Shown: in pieces, positions 46,539-58,523 of the stretch | How the letters are laid out: every line of letters starts with the position of its first letter | Position numbering within the stretch: the stretch's first letter is position 1 | NCBI GenBank assembly: GCA_009801015.1 | Contig: VHZZ01000128.1 | Span: 127,439 to 191,438, forward strand | Origin: Silene noctiflora | Lineage: Eukaryota; Streptophyta; Magnoliopsida; Caryophyllales; Caryophyllaceae | Direction of reading: 5' to 3' | Length of the DNA stretch: 64,000 nt | Translations under genes and position numbers: made by a program | The notes under the pieces: generated by a model | What the model was told of the DNA's origin: nothing | Seen by the model: only the letters and a program-made list of their open reading frames with translations | Databases searched by the model: none

Positions 46539-47060
46539 AAAAATTTATATGTTAAATTTTAAATTTTTTCTTGTCAAAACTCAAATTTAACTAAGTTTTT
46601 ATGTAATGTTTTTGAGTTTTATTGTAATTTTTTGAGCTAATTGTCTAAGTAAATGAACTCAGAAACTTTATAGTAAAACTCATAATTTTTAAAACAAAAC
46701 TCAAAAACTTTATTATAATGCTCAAAAACTATAAAATTGGTGGTAATACATCGGATGCATAATCCACTTACTGTAAACAAATAAATAACGTAGTTTATTT
46801 TCTTCGTACGATTTTTATTCATTTCAATACATTTTCCATCAAACTTTCCATTTGTCTACCTTTGATTAAAAACCATCAAACTTAATTCTCTATACCTTCT
46901 CTTTATGGTTGAAACTGAACCTTCTTCAACTACTTTAAATTTCTTCAATTCTTCAAATACGAATAATTATTCAATATTTAATTCAGTAATCTTATATCAA
47001 TTATTAATTTGATTTTTTCTTATAATTTTGTTCCTTTTTTTAAAAAAAAATTAGGGTTTA

Positions 47061-48456
47061 CTAGTTTTAAACCCGTGCAAAAAAATGCACGGGTCGTAAT
47101 AATAAGCGCTATCAGTAAATACATGAGCATATAAATAAACAAAAAAAAANNNNNNNNNNNNNNNNNNNNNNNNNNNNNNNNNNNNNNNNNNNNNNNNNNN
47201 NNNNNNNNNNNNNNNNNNNNNNNNNNNNNNNNNNNNNNNNNNNNNNNNNNNNNNNNNNNNNNNNNNNNNNNNNNNNNNNNNNNNNNNNNNNNNNNNNNNN
47301 NNNNNNNNNNNNNNNNNNNNNNNNNNNNNNNNNNNNNNNNNNNNNNNNNNNNNNNNNNNNNNNNNNNNNNNNNNNNNNNNNNNNNNNNNNNNNNNNNNNN
47401 NNNNNNNNNNNNNNNNNNNNNNNNNNNNNNNNNNNNNNNNNNNNNNNNNNNNNNNNNNNNNNNNNNNNNNNNNNNNNNNNNNNNNNNNNNNNNNNNNNNN
47501 NNNNNNNNNNNNNNNNNNNNNNNNNNNNNNNNNNNNNNNNNNNNNNNNNNNNNNNNNNNNNNNNNNNNNNNNNNNNNNNNNNNNNNNNNNNNNNNNNNNN
47601 NNNNNNNNNNNNNNNNNNNNNNNNNNNNNNNNNNNNNNNNNNNNNNNNNNNNNNNNNNNNNNNNNNNNNNNNNNNNNNNNNNNNNNNNNNNNNNNNNNNN
47701 NNNNNNNNNNNNNNNNNNNNNNNNNNNNNNNNNNNNNNNNNNNNNNNNNTTGATGTAAAGAACGCGCCATGTACCTTTATATTTTTCCAAGTTCACCAAT
47801 ATTTTTTAAATAAATGCTTGCATGTCTCTTTCGATGTTAATTAATGGTTTCTTCAAAAGGAATAACCAAATAAAAAAGGTTAAATGTTTGCCTCAAACCT
47901 TAATTTGTGTCCTTCAGAACACGGTGGTAGATCCACTATTATTGCTTATTTTTTTCATTATTTTTCTGTATTATATACTCGTATCTATTTTTTTCGATTT
48001 TTTTGCTCAGGAATTAGTATATTTTTTTCGAAAATATATTTATGTTTTAAAGCTTTTGATTTTCGCGTTGCTGTTGTCTTTTCCCTGGAAGTATTTTTTT
48101 GTTGTATACTTTTCTATGATGATTATATGAAGTTTTTATTTATTATTTTGTATAGTAATAATTTGTAATTTCTGTTTTGTAAGTCTTAAATCATGTTTTT
48201 TTTTTGTAATTTTACGATTTTTTGATTTTGAGGCTACAATTATATTTTAACAGGCTTTCTACGGGGTATTAATATTTGGAATCACTAAAGTAATTAATAG
48301 GTTGGAGAGAGAATAATAAAAATAAAAAGAGGAAATAGGGTAATTAATTGTGTACATAGAATGTGGGGGGTCCTATTAAAATAAAAGTTTTTTCACCCCT
48401 AAAAATCATAGACCAATAAGATTGTAAGAAATGTTTCAGCTTTTATAGTTTAGAGA
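47061..48456 (-). mobile_element. Helitron (non-autonomous), minus strand, containing an N gap
   Basis: The 5' end on the minus strand is TCTCTAAACTATAAAAGCTG at 48456, preceded by host A. The 3' end has the hairpin ACCCGTGCA-(T-rich loop)-TGCACGGGT, then TTAAAA and CTAG ending at 47061, followed by host T. Both termini and the A/T insertion site match the plant Helitron rule, which makes this the best-defined one here. 600 Ns fill part of the middle. No transposase coding is visible. Confidence 0.88.
47150..47749. other. Assembly gap (600 N)
   Basis: Continuous unknown bases inside the minus-strand Helitron. Confidence 1.
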
Positions 48457-50599
48457 TATCTAAATTAATTAAGAGTTAATGACTAATAAGTGTGGTATGG
48501 TGTTGGCTACTACGCCCACCACCACTGGCGTTGGAAAAGTTGTACGGTGGTGGGAGGGTTTGGCTGTGTTGGATTGTTAGTTATCAATATAGTACGTATA
48601 CATACATTAGCAAAGTAGTTAATGTAGTACATTAACAAAGTAGTACACACTAAACAAATTAAAAAAAAGTGATAAAATAAGTCAGGTAGTACATTAGCGT
48701 AGTACACTAGTACACACCAACGATTTCTTATCACCACCGACCCACCACCACAACGGCACCACCGGACCTTACCGCCGTCTGTATGGTCAGCCGATCAATG
48801 GACTTCTCCGCCGACGACATAGCAATATAGTCGCCACTACACATCATGATGAAGTACAATGTGTCCCAACACCCAAGCCACCACCCTCCGACGATCATTA
48901 CAATCCCACCGTCAATGGTTAATCGACCGGCCACTACTCTGGCAGCGAACCACCTCCCCAAATGTTTAGTTCATTAACAGTAAGTGGGCGAATTAGAAGA
49001 TTATGGGTAAGTGGAATGAGAGAGAATTGACTAGAGAAAAATTAGAGAGAGAAAATGGGAGGGGTATAATGGTCAATAACGTACTACGACGAGTAAAATG
49101 TGTACTACGAAAATGAGTACCTATAAATAAAACGCCTTAAATAAAATAAGTAAACAAATAATGAGAACCAATAGAATACATAATAAACTCCAAATCACAT
49201 CAACTAATTGAGCCCACCATGGTTTGCTTTTATAACAAGTTCTAATTCAACCGTAGATAATAAATTCATTTAATTTAGTTTTGTGTAACTACTTTCAATG
49301 GAAAATAACAAAGCCTAATCGACTCATAATGTATGTATGACCAAAGCAAAGCTCAACATACATTATTCAATAATAAATGACCAGTTCACACGGTCCACTT
49401 TTGACCCAATAAAAGGCAAGCCAAAGCAAAGCACATTAGTTGCACTCTCTTTTGTTTCTTTAATTAATCGCCGTTCATTTATTCATATTTGATCTGGGTT
49501 ACCTTGACATTTCCTCATCATTAACCTAATCTTTTTAATTTCAACTTTTTATTGCTTTTATAAATTTAATTGACCAATTCAATTCAAACCCTCAATTCAT
49601 AATCCCATAATTCCTGCTCAACCAAATTCATCATCATCATCTTCTTCTACAAAGGTTTGTACAATTCTTCCCCAATTTATTCATTTCTCATTATATTATG
49701 GTAATTACTATTGATTTTGATTTTGTGGGATTAAATTTATGTACTATAAAACAAAAACTCATGCCTTTTTGGGTCATTTTTAGGTTTATTATTACATTAA
49801 AAACCCTGTATTTATTTTGAAATTTGAAAAAATTTCAACTTGTTTTTGTGGGTTTTCTTACTCAAGTGTTACTATTGTTGCTCGATTGCTAGCTGAGTTT
49901 TTTATACAGAGGGTGTGATGATTGATGAGCTTATTTATTGCCTAATTACTGAAATTTTGATATTTTAATGACAATTGGGCATTTTTTAGTGCATTGTTTT
50001 TATTGGTCTGTGCTGTTGTGGTTATGTGTAATTGTTCCATTACTCTTGTGTAAAACGGTTTTTATTGTAGCGGATTTTCTAACCTGTGCCCTAAAGCCTA
50101 AGGACACATGTTAAAGTTTTCGAGAGGAAAGTTTACATATCTTGAAAAAATGAAGTACTTGATCACTTTGTCATTTTCCAATGAACTATTTTTCGTCGAA
50201 CATTCATTTCAGGAATCCTTAATATGTACCCTTAGGAGACACGGTAGAAAAACCTGGTAAAATCATCAACTAAAGTCATAGATACCCAGAACATAGATTG
50301 TTGTAGTTAGTATAACTTCTTTTTGTCAGGGTAAAACTGCCTTACATCAGAATTTGTGTGAATTTTGCTGTTCCAGAGCTTTATTGCTGCTGAATTTTGT
50401 ACATGTTTATGATCAGTTTTCGCTGTTAGTCTTTAGATTATTGAAGTTATCTTTGAATTAGAAGTGTAATTCTCTCTCTGTCTGGATTTTCGCCAACTTG
50501 CAGTATGCATCATTTCGTCAAGTTTTTGTTTTTTCAGGTGATTTTTACTGCGATAGCCGACTAGTTTTTGTTGCCAGTTCAACCTTTATTGGCCATCCC

Positions 50600-53500
50600 A
50601 TGGGACTGTGTGCTTCTAAAGTAAGTGTCGTTTTAGGATTTAGATTTCGCACTTTTGTTTCATTAATATTTTCCCATGGATGTTTGATTTCTAAAATCTA
50701 GGTGATGGTTAGATCATAGTTGAATTGTCATTATCATCGTCTTCTTTCTTAGATAATATATATGTTAGCCTCTTAGAGTCTTAGGTACATTTTGCAATTC
50801 GTTATACTGGTCATTTTGCCGCCTTCATGGAAAGTGCGACTTAAGTACAAACTAAAATGTAACCATGATGGGCTACTTCTTGTGATCATGTGATGTCAGT
50901 TTGTGTTGACATTTAGTATGTGGAACTAGGCTTGGCAAATGGGTTAGTCGGGGCAGGTTCTGGTCTGGTCAATTGGGGTTGGGTCGCTTTTGGATAAACA
51001 ATTATCGTGTCATTTTTGGGTCAGTTCATTTGTGGATCGGGTCGTTATGGTTCAATGTGAGTCAGGAGTTTGCCTTAAGTAAATCATTTATGGTCATTTT
51101 GAGTCTATCGAGTCAGTTCGGGTCAGTTTGGGTCTATCAGGCCACACTTTTCTGGTAAATTTTTAGTATCTCGGGTCAAGCTTATTGGGTTGGGTCATAT
51201 GGGTCATGTCACTTTTGCCAACTATATGTGGAAGCATATTGGTTGACCCTCTAATTTTCGGAGACAGGGTAAGTTGATCGATCTTAATGGGAGTCATATA
51301 TTGATTGAGTTTGTCAAAAAGGGTTTTAATCACGTGGATAATTTTGGGTGCTTAACGACACTTGGATAATCAATTGACATTGGTATTGGTTTTTGATTGT
51401 CGTTTTCAGCAAAGTGAAACCGATGATTCTTCTCACCTTATTCTGCCTGGTGGAAAAGTGGACCTTGTAACCACGAAAGAAACATGGGAGGGGAAGTTGG
51501 CGCAAGCAAGTCGAGAAGGCAAAGTTGTAAGTTTCAATAGCCTCTTTGGTTTCCATAAGAATGGTGTTGTTATGCTAGTAGTTATTAATCCCTTAAGTTT
51601 ATATGAGGTACTCGTTACGACCTTTGTTAAATTTCTTACTTTCCTTTAGCTTGTCATATTTAAACTTCTTACTTCCCTGTTTAGCTTGATCATATTCAAA
51701 TATCGTGCTTGGAATCTTTCCTTTTGTTATAATTTTGGAGTGACTCCATATCTTTGTGTAACTTGCATTTTCCTTCGCATATTATTGTTGGTGAGAGTGA
51801 AGCTTTTTGAGACCTAATAATGCATAGAGTGCCAAAGATGGAGATTTGTACTTTGGAATACAGTATATCTTTACTTATAAAACTCTCCAAAACTCCCATT
51901 TGTGATTACTGCCCTCTTTAGTTTATCCCAATTCATTCCCTCCTCTCTTTCAGCCTCGGTAGTCAAGAGTTCAGATCATTTGTCTCACTTTTATGTCCCA
52001 TCTCATGTTCCACTACGTTTATTTTGTGAAATATCATTCCTCAAGTAATTAAAGTGGCGGTCCGATGATGTATCGCAAAGAGAAGACAACGGGGCATGCG
52101 ATGAGACGCTAAATAGGTGACAACTTCTTGTCATATGGCATTCTCATTATCATGTAGACATACTATGTCTATGGTTCCCACTTTCTGGAATATAATCATT
52201 TTGCCACAAAACTAGATGAAAACGGTGTTATTATGCTAGTCGTTAAAAAAAGTCATAATAGTAACAAATTGAGCTGAAGTGTACACATGCCGAATGTACA
52301 ATTGATGAACATTGAGATTTTGGTAATAGATGTTAAGTGTGTTGAGACATTACTTTAGACTGATCTAAATTTTGCTTGTCAATGCGTAGTTTGATGACGG
52401 TGCTATTTTGACAGGTCTTGGCAAATTTTAGTGCAGCATGGTGTGGACCGTGCAAGGTGATTGCACCCTATTATTGCGAGCTATCTGAACAATATCCGTC
52501 CTTAATGTTCCTCACCATTGACGTGGATGAACTCGCTGTAAGTCCTGCAATTCTACACAATAGAGAACATTATTCATTGCCATACAAGAATTTCGGGTTT
52601 AATGTCTACAAACAGTTGGGTTGCAGTAGTTTGTTGTCTTGGTCTTACCCTAAGGGGCTTTGTTGCAAAAAAAGAAGAAAAGGGAATGGAGTAGTTTAGG
52701 ATGAAACCTTCTTATCCTGTGTCCTGTGAGAATTCATTAGATCCTTCACTCGAAATCATTTACGCAATAAACATCTTTTTCCAATATCTATTCCTTTATT
52801 TGTCTCCTCATAACCCCACCCCATCCCACCTTCAAACAATCATCAGAACTGCTTTGCCCAGCCGACTCCACCACCCCACTCTTCAACTACCACCTTCTGT
52901 CCCCCTTCCCCAAAACCCTGTGTAGTCTCTGCTATCAGAATGGGCAGCCAAGCCTGACTCTACACCATCCCTTACCTTATGAGTTGTGACCATCGCCTTC
53001 CTCCCACCCTATATTTCTTCGACAATTCAACCACCATCTTTTCTCCATTAGCATCTCCACCTCCTCCATCACCATTTTGCCAGCGTCTCTCAGCAGACAC
53101 TTACAATCAACAATTTGTGTTGATATCGGGTTTAGCGTATGATTTTGCATCGCCACCAGTGGAATCGTAAAATCCTACCTTGAAGCCTTTCCATGCTGCC
53201 TGTTGCCTACATCGCTAAATCCAGAACTAAATAACACCCTTGGGGGTATTTGGTCACCCCTTTTAGGAAAGAGGTTATACAAGGTAGCGATGGTCGGCAA
53301 GCTGGTACTGGCGGCAGTGGTGGTGAACAGGGGTTGGTGTGCGAAGGATGTGTTGATGAGGCCTCATCATGAGACGAGTAGACGACTTCCTCTCCCTAAA
53401 ATCTGTCTAGGAAATAGGCTAATCTTTAGCAATTTTTTGAGCTTAACTTAGTTATCATTGTTACGTTGCAGGATCTAAGTACTTCATACGATATAAAAGC

Positions 53501-53624
53501 CACCCCGACTTTCTTCTTCCTAAAGGATGGACAACAAATCGAGAAGCTGGTGGGTTCCAACAAGGCGGAGTTGGCAAAGAAGATAACTGCCATTGTAGAT
53601 TCGCAGGGACAATGTCCCCAATGA
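50600..53624 (+). CDS. TRXH9: Thioredoxin h-type, TRX h9 (At3g08710) orthologue
   Basis: 137 aa from exons 50600-50620, 51410-51526, 52415-52537 and 53472-53624. It is a disulfide reductase with the thioredoxin fold: redox motif WCGPC (55-59), core KVIAPYYCELSEQYPSLMF, the conserved Asp-rich DVDEL, and cis-proline in KATPTFFFLKDGQQ (Pro99). The N terminus MGLCASK offers Gly2 for myristoylation and Cys4 for palmitoylation; Arabidopsis TRX h9 is reported to be membrane-anchored this way and to move between cells. A short N-terminal extension before the fold also fits h9. A 5' leader exon near 49600-49655 with donor AAAG-GTTTGT and acceptor TTTTTCAG at about 50538 suggests a leader intron of about 880 bp. 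Ile/Leu replaces the usual Val in VLANFSA, which is a conservative change. Confidence 0.95.
50940..51210. repeat. GGGTC-rich degenerate block in thioredoxin intron 1
   Basis: It has repeated GGGTCA, GGTTGGGTC, TCGGGTCAG and GGGTCTATC variants. It is the same class as blocks at about 2580-2720 and 43175-43280. It carries no coding sequence. Confidence 0.45.
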
Positions 53625-55106
53625 GACTACGAGTATATTTTTAGTTTGTTGCTTGTGGAATTGTGGGTTAGCCTCAAGTCCTATAACTTTCCGGTTACTG
53701 CTGTAAAGTCTTTGTAATGTATTGGATGAGAATTGAATGTTCGTATTGTTTATACCTTGAAACGAATGTGCTGAAGACTTGTGGAGCTGTGGTACGCAAC
53801 AATTTTGTATATTTGAACGAGGAGGGTTATATTGTCGAGTTTCTTGTAATTCATCGAATTTATCTACTCTATTTCTTTCACTTTTACTCGTATATGCTAT
53901 ACAAGTTTAAGCGAAAAAGTAGAGATAAGTTGAGTGACTGTTTGCGAGTTGTGACACATAAAAGTGTAAGGTGCTAACGATACCCATCAAATAGCAAGAT
54001 TCAAAGTTATTTGTGATCAAAGAAATACTCTCCACTCCTTTGCCACTGTTATTGTTTAATCTATTTATGTGAAACCGGAACTTATTACGAGCTAAATGTG
54101 TAAACACACTGATCAAATTTAACTCGATTAGCCAAATAACTCATCTAGCTCATCTACAAGAACAACATTATCCACAATACTAACCAGTGCCTCAGTGGCT
54201 CCTGCCAGTACGGGGTATACGTAGGCTTACCTTGTGTTAGCGATATAAAACGGCTGTTTTTTAATGACCCAAGATGAAAATTGCGTCGAGAACTGCATCG
54301 ATAGACCGCTACTTCACAAGAACAAGAAACACAACCACCTTAGTAAGCCGTTTTGATTTATTCCATCAAAATCCAGCACCAAAGAGTTATCGAGTCATTG
54401 GCTCCGAAGGTTTGGTTAACCGGTTTTCTAAAAATCGTCTGTTTGGTTAACCGGTTTTCTAAAAACCGTTCGATTCACCAACACTTCGAGAAAATAGTGC
54501 TTCCTCCGTCTTTTTTTTTTTTTTTTTTTTTTTTCATTTCAATAAAATACTCATTTTTATGGTCCGTTTTTTTATGGACATTCCAAGTCGGTTTACTGTA
54601 TATTAATGGCATTCATGCTCAGAAAATAGGTCACAAACTCACACCTGTTGTGAGACTTCGCTCCGCGACTGCAACTTTTTAGCTTTTCATATCAACTGTA
54701 AGTTCATCATTGCATCCCCTTTTCGGTTTCCTTAATTCTACTGCTACACATATGTTCAATTCTTTGTTTTCTGCGTTTAATTTTAGTTTCTTATACCCAG
54801 AAAAGTAAAATCATTGAAATTTATGTTGGGTTTTGTTCAAATTGGTTGAGGGTAAAAATATTTGCTAGATTATTGAAAAAAGTTGTGTTCTTTGAGTACC
54901 CAATTACCCAATTAGGTTTACTTCATTACTTTACTTTTCAATTGATTTTGTTACTGCTGCTGCAATCTATTGAAAAGTTTATGGTAAATTGGTACTTCAT
55001 GATTAATTGGTAATCTTCCACTTTATTGAAGTTGGGCATATGTTAAAATTGTTAATTGAACTGAATTAGGTATTTAGTGAGTACTTATGATTTTACATGG
55101 AGGGTA

Positions 55107-55147
55107 TGATTTAATCGAAGGTAAACAAATGATGGGAACGGAGGGAG
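55107..55147. mobile_element. Stowaway right-end fragment
   Basis: ATTTAATCGAAGGTAAACAA followed by ATGATGGGAACGGAGGGAG and TA is the right arm of the same subfamily as 55185-55277. The left arm was not recognised. Confidence 0.5.
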
Positions 55148-55184
55148 TATTTTGGTGTCACTGTTACCTCTTTCTAAAATACTA

Positions 55185-55277
55185 CTCCATTCGTCCCAAT
55201 CATCATTTGTTTACCTTTGATTAAAATACTCCTCACAAAGAATAAAAAAGGTTAACAAATGATGGGGACGGAGGGAG
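55185..55277. mobile_element. Stowaway MITE (93 bp)
   Basis: It starts CTCCATTCGTCCCAATCATC and ends with the inverted complement GATGGGGACGGAGGGAG, flanked by TA on both sides. It lies in the presumed LSM7 leader intron. Confidence 0.85.
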
Positions 55278-55444
55278 TACATTTTTTATAATATTGTTTC
55301 AGTTTGGGGTAGCAAGAACTTTTGTAGTTGAGACTTCCTGTATCCGTCTGTTCATCGTTTGACTAACTCGTACTTTTCCAGGTCTGATCATCGTTTGGCT
55401 TTTCACGAACAACTAAAGCGGGAAACTTGAGCTATAACCAAGCA

Positions 55445-58400
55445 ATGGTAAGATCTTGTTGTATCTTTGAATTTTGTATGTATTAGGCTATTAGGGTTTC
55501 AGATTTATTGGTGCTGGTAGAAAAAAGAAGTTTTAAGGCAAATGTTGTTTGACGGACCACTTGGCTGTTGATTGTTTGTTTGTCCATGTGCTTTTGTTAT
55601 GCTAAAACTTATGTTTATATGTTTCAGTCTAACAGGAAGGAAACAGTTCTAGATCTTGCCAAGTTTGTAGATAAGGGAGTGCAAGTCAAGCTCACTGGTG
55701 GAAGACAAGGTTTGTTTTGGCTCTTTATTCTTTGTAAAATGGAATTCTTTTTCTGTTTATCCTCTGATTGCTAGTTGCTTATAAGTTCTCTTCAAGATTA
55801 GGGTGTATATTGTATTTCATACCAAGTTTGTGATGCTTGGAAAAATATCAAGGAGGTTCTTAACCTTCATATAAGGAGTTCTAGAGCCTTGATCTATGAT
55901 AATATAAATCATAGTTCTTTCAAACATCCATTTAACATCTTGGCTCACCGAGTTGCTGCGTTAGTTATTATCTTTGTTTCTCATTTAAGCAGGCGTTGTG
56001 TGAGTACATCAAAAAGTGTTTTTTTGTAAGGTTTGTGCAGTGTATTTTCTTAACGTAAGCCACCTCTGGCATATCTTCATTTGTCATGGCTAAAGTCCTT
56101 TAAACGCTTTGTATGCCTGGGTTGTGCACTTGTGTGTTGTTGCTTTCACGCCTTTGCTACGAATCCTGCCATAGTGACATGTGTATTGTCACTCATCCCT
56201 TTCTCCTTTTTTCAATCTGTGTCTAACCCTCACTGTCTGTTGTTGGAGCCACTATCTTGACTTTGTGGCTAATTGGCTACTATACAAAGTATAACCATGG
56301 ACTGCAACCTACTTTGGCCGTGCCATACTGCCATTGCATTGTGTGCTTAATTCATCGAATGTTGAAAACATGAACAAGAGTTACAGAAAAATGTACGGAA
56401 CTAGATAAATAGAAAACCAGATTCCTCAATGAAGTAATCAAATTAAACGTAGTTCCTCTAGGCCCAAGGGAAGGCCTTACTTCTGTATTGAAAAAAGAAA
56501 GATTGTATGCGATGATCCGTAATAAAATTTGTGTCGATATTTGCATTGATGAATTGTTGCTTCACTATGTTAAAAGTGAAGAAATTCAGCGATTTGTTTT
56601 CCTTTATTCCAAAGCAACAGAATAGTGTTCCCCTTCTTTTTGTGCGAATTTCTTATAAACCTAGTTTTTTGGGCTCAGTTGAGATAGTTCATACTACTTT
56701 AGCTACTATATCTATTATTCTCACTACATTTCTAGTCCTTTAGCTTATTTTATGTGTATTTCTTTACACTCAACTTTATGTAACGTCAACTGTTAAAAAA
56801 AAAAAACTTTATGTAATGTCTTGAAAATGTGTGCCTATAATTTTTTTTGCTTGTCTCTAACTAATATGGTCTATATGGATGCCCACCAATCCTCCATGAA
56901 TCTGGTCCTTTAATGTGGATACTTGCAAAAATGTGTTGCTTTCAGTTTCTTCGTACTCTTTTCACATATAATCTGCTCGTTTATTTTCGTCATTATTGTG
57001 ACATATCTCCGAGAAGCCAAGGGAGGGTAAAGGAAACCTGGCTCCAGGAGGCAGCCAGCCTATTTAGAGCTGAATGTAGTCACTCTAGGCCTAGGCTGCC
57101 TAAATGAGCAACGCTTTCATGAGACCACCTACGCTTGAGCTTCCACTAGCTCTCCTAGAGAGTTTATTTACGCTGTGGATTTGCCATATTTGTCTACTTG
57201 GTGATATTGTTTTGGCATTTTACTTATCTTTATCCTTTTACAGTAACTGGAACACTAAAAGGATATGACCAGTTGCTGAACCTTGTGCTGGATGAAGCTG
57301 TCGAATCTCTGAGAGGTATGAAAGCTATTTACTGAAGTAATTATCTTCATTGATGGGATGTAGTTCATGTAGAGGAGACTACGTTTTAGTTTTCATGTTC
57401 TGCTTAATTTATTTTTAAAAACTTAGGGGGCGTTTGGTTCGAGAAAGGGTAAGGGAAAGGAATCAAGAAAGGGGAAGGAGGGGAAAGGAATTAAATTCCC
57501 TTTGATTTATGAAGTTGTTTGGTTAGTAAATAAAACAAAAATAAATACTTCATTGACAAACCAACCCCCACCACATAAACCACCAACACCCACAACCGCC
57601 ACTACGAACACCATCAACGGTGACTCCCCAGGCGCCCCGCCGCCGACTTCTCTGTCGTGACCCTACCCTCGTCGAATCCCCGGGTCGACCATAAAAACTG
57701 GCGGCCCCACCCCTAAGATCCTCTTTCTCAATTGGAAACACCCTCCTCCACCCCCAGAAACGCTAAATCCTGGTGTTTACGGCGATGGAGGGAGGTTTTC
57801 TCGGTTGGGGGAGGGGTTTAGGGGTGAGGACGACGGTTTTTATGGTCGTGTTGGCGGTTTGATGGTGTTCGGTGTAGATGACCATCACTGGCAATGAAAC
57901 AGGATATGTGCGTAACGGTGGGGAAGAGGTGGCAGGTCGGCAACGGTGGTCGGTAATTGTGGGAGTCGTCGGTGCCGACATACAGTTGGTGGTAGTTGGC
58001 TGTGATGGAAGATGGGTCGGAAAGTTAGGAGTGGTAGAAGTAGCGAGGAGGAAAGGAATGGGTTACCTGGGGGGGTGAGGGGTATGGATGTAGAGTTCTT
58101 GGAGGGTAAAGGAAGGGATCCCATTCCCTTTGTTTGTATCAAACAAACACAAACAAAGGGAATCATTTATATTGATTCTCTTTCCCTTTCTTTTACACCC
58201 CTAACCAAACGCCACCTTAATTTATGACACATGTTATCGGCATCACATAATACCTGTGTGGTTATATGTGTAATATAAATTCAGGCTCGACCTCTGTTAC
58301 CAATTGATTCTGTTCTCATTACTTTCTTCCGGTGTTGGAAAGGAACTCACTGTAATATGAACACTGTGCAAGTACGAACATCTTTATTTATTTGAGGTAT

Positions 58401-58492
58401 TGTCTATCAAGTATCACCCCTTTTTCCCGTCTTTACCTGGGAGCCTGGAGGGGCTTTCCCTAGGAGACAAAAAAAGGGGGAAACTGAAGCAA

Positions 58493-58523
<31 letters not shown>

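Larger units (their letters stand above)
41604..50599. other. 9 kb repeat-rich region and thioredoxin 5' leader
   Basis: No coding gene is supported. Contents: 3'UTR of the LRR-III kinase, a 56-T run, SINE-like copies (42641, 44582), GGGTC-rich (43175) and GTAGTGAAA-rich (43800) blocks, a tandem duplication (46435), a Helitron with gap (47061-48456), and a GC-rich stretch of GGTGG/CCACC triplets at about 48500-48970 with no recognisable product. The thioredoxin leader begins near 49600. Confidence 0.8.
53625..55444. other. Thioredoxin 3' end and LSM7 promoter/leader region
   Basis: It contains the thioredoxin 3'UTR, a T run near 54510-54533, two Stowaway sequences, and a probable LSM7 leader exon ending near 54699 (TCAACT-GTAAGT) with acceptor TTTTCCAG at about 55380. 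A direct repeat TGGTTAACCGGTTTTCTAAA occurs twice, at about 54412 and 54442. Confidence 0.6.

Noticed and set aside
47020-47799. Long minus-strand ORFs
   Set aside because: Open only because they cross 600 Ns.
48731-48961. GC-rich minus-strand ORF
   Set aside because: Comes from GGTGG/CCACC-rich repeat DNA beside a Helitron; no domain is seen.
52538-53471. Extra gene in thioredoxin intron 3 (two or three short Pro-rich ORFs)
   Set aside because: C-rich, low-complexity stretches with no motif; exon 3 and exon 4 of the thioredoxin join cleanly across it.
55800-57130. Captured gene fragment in LSM7 intron 2
   Set aside because: Some stretches are less AT-rich than their surroundings, but no protein family or repeat could be recognised, so nothing is claimed.
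57550-58227. Several GC-rich ORFs on both strands
   Set aside because: All lie within the Tourist-like element and have skewed composition without any family motif.
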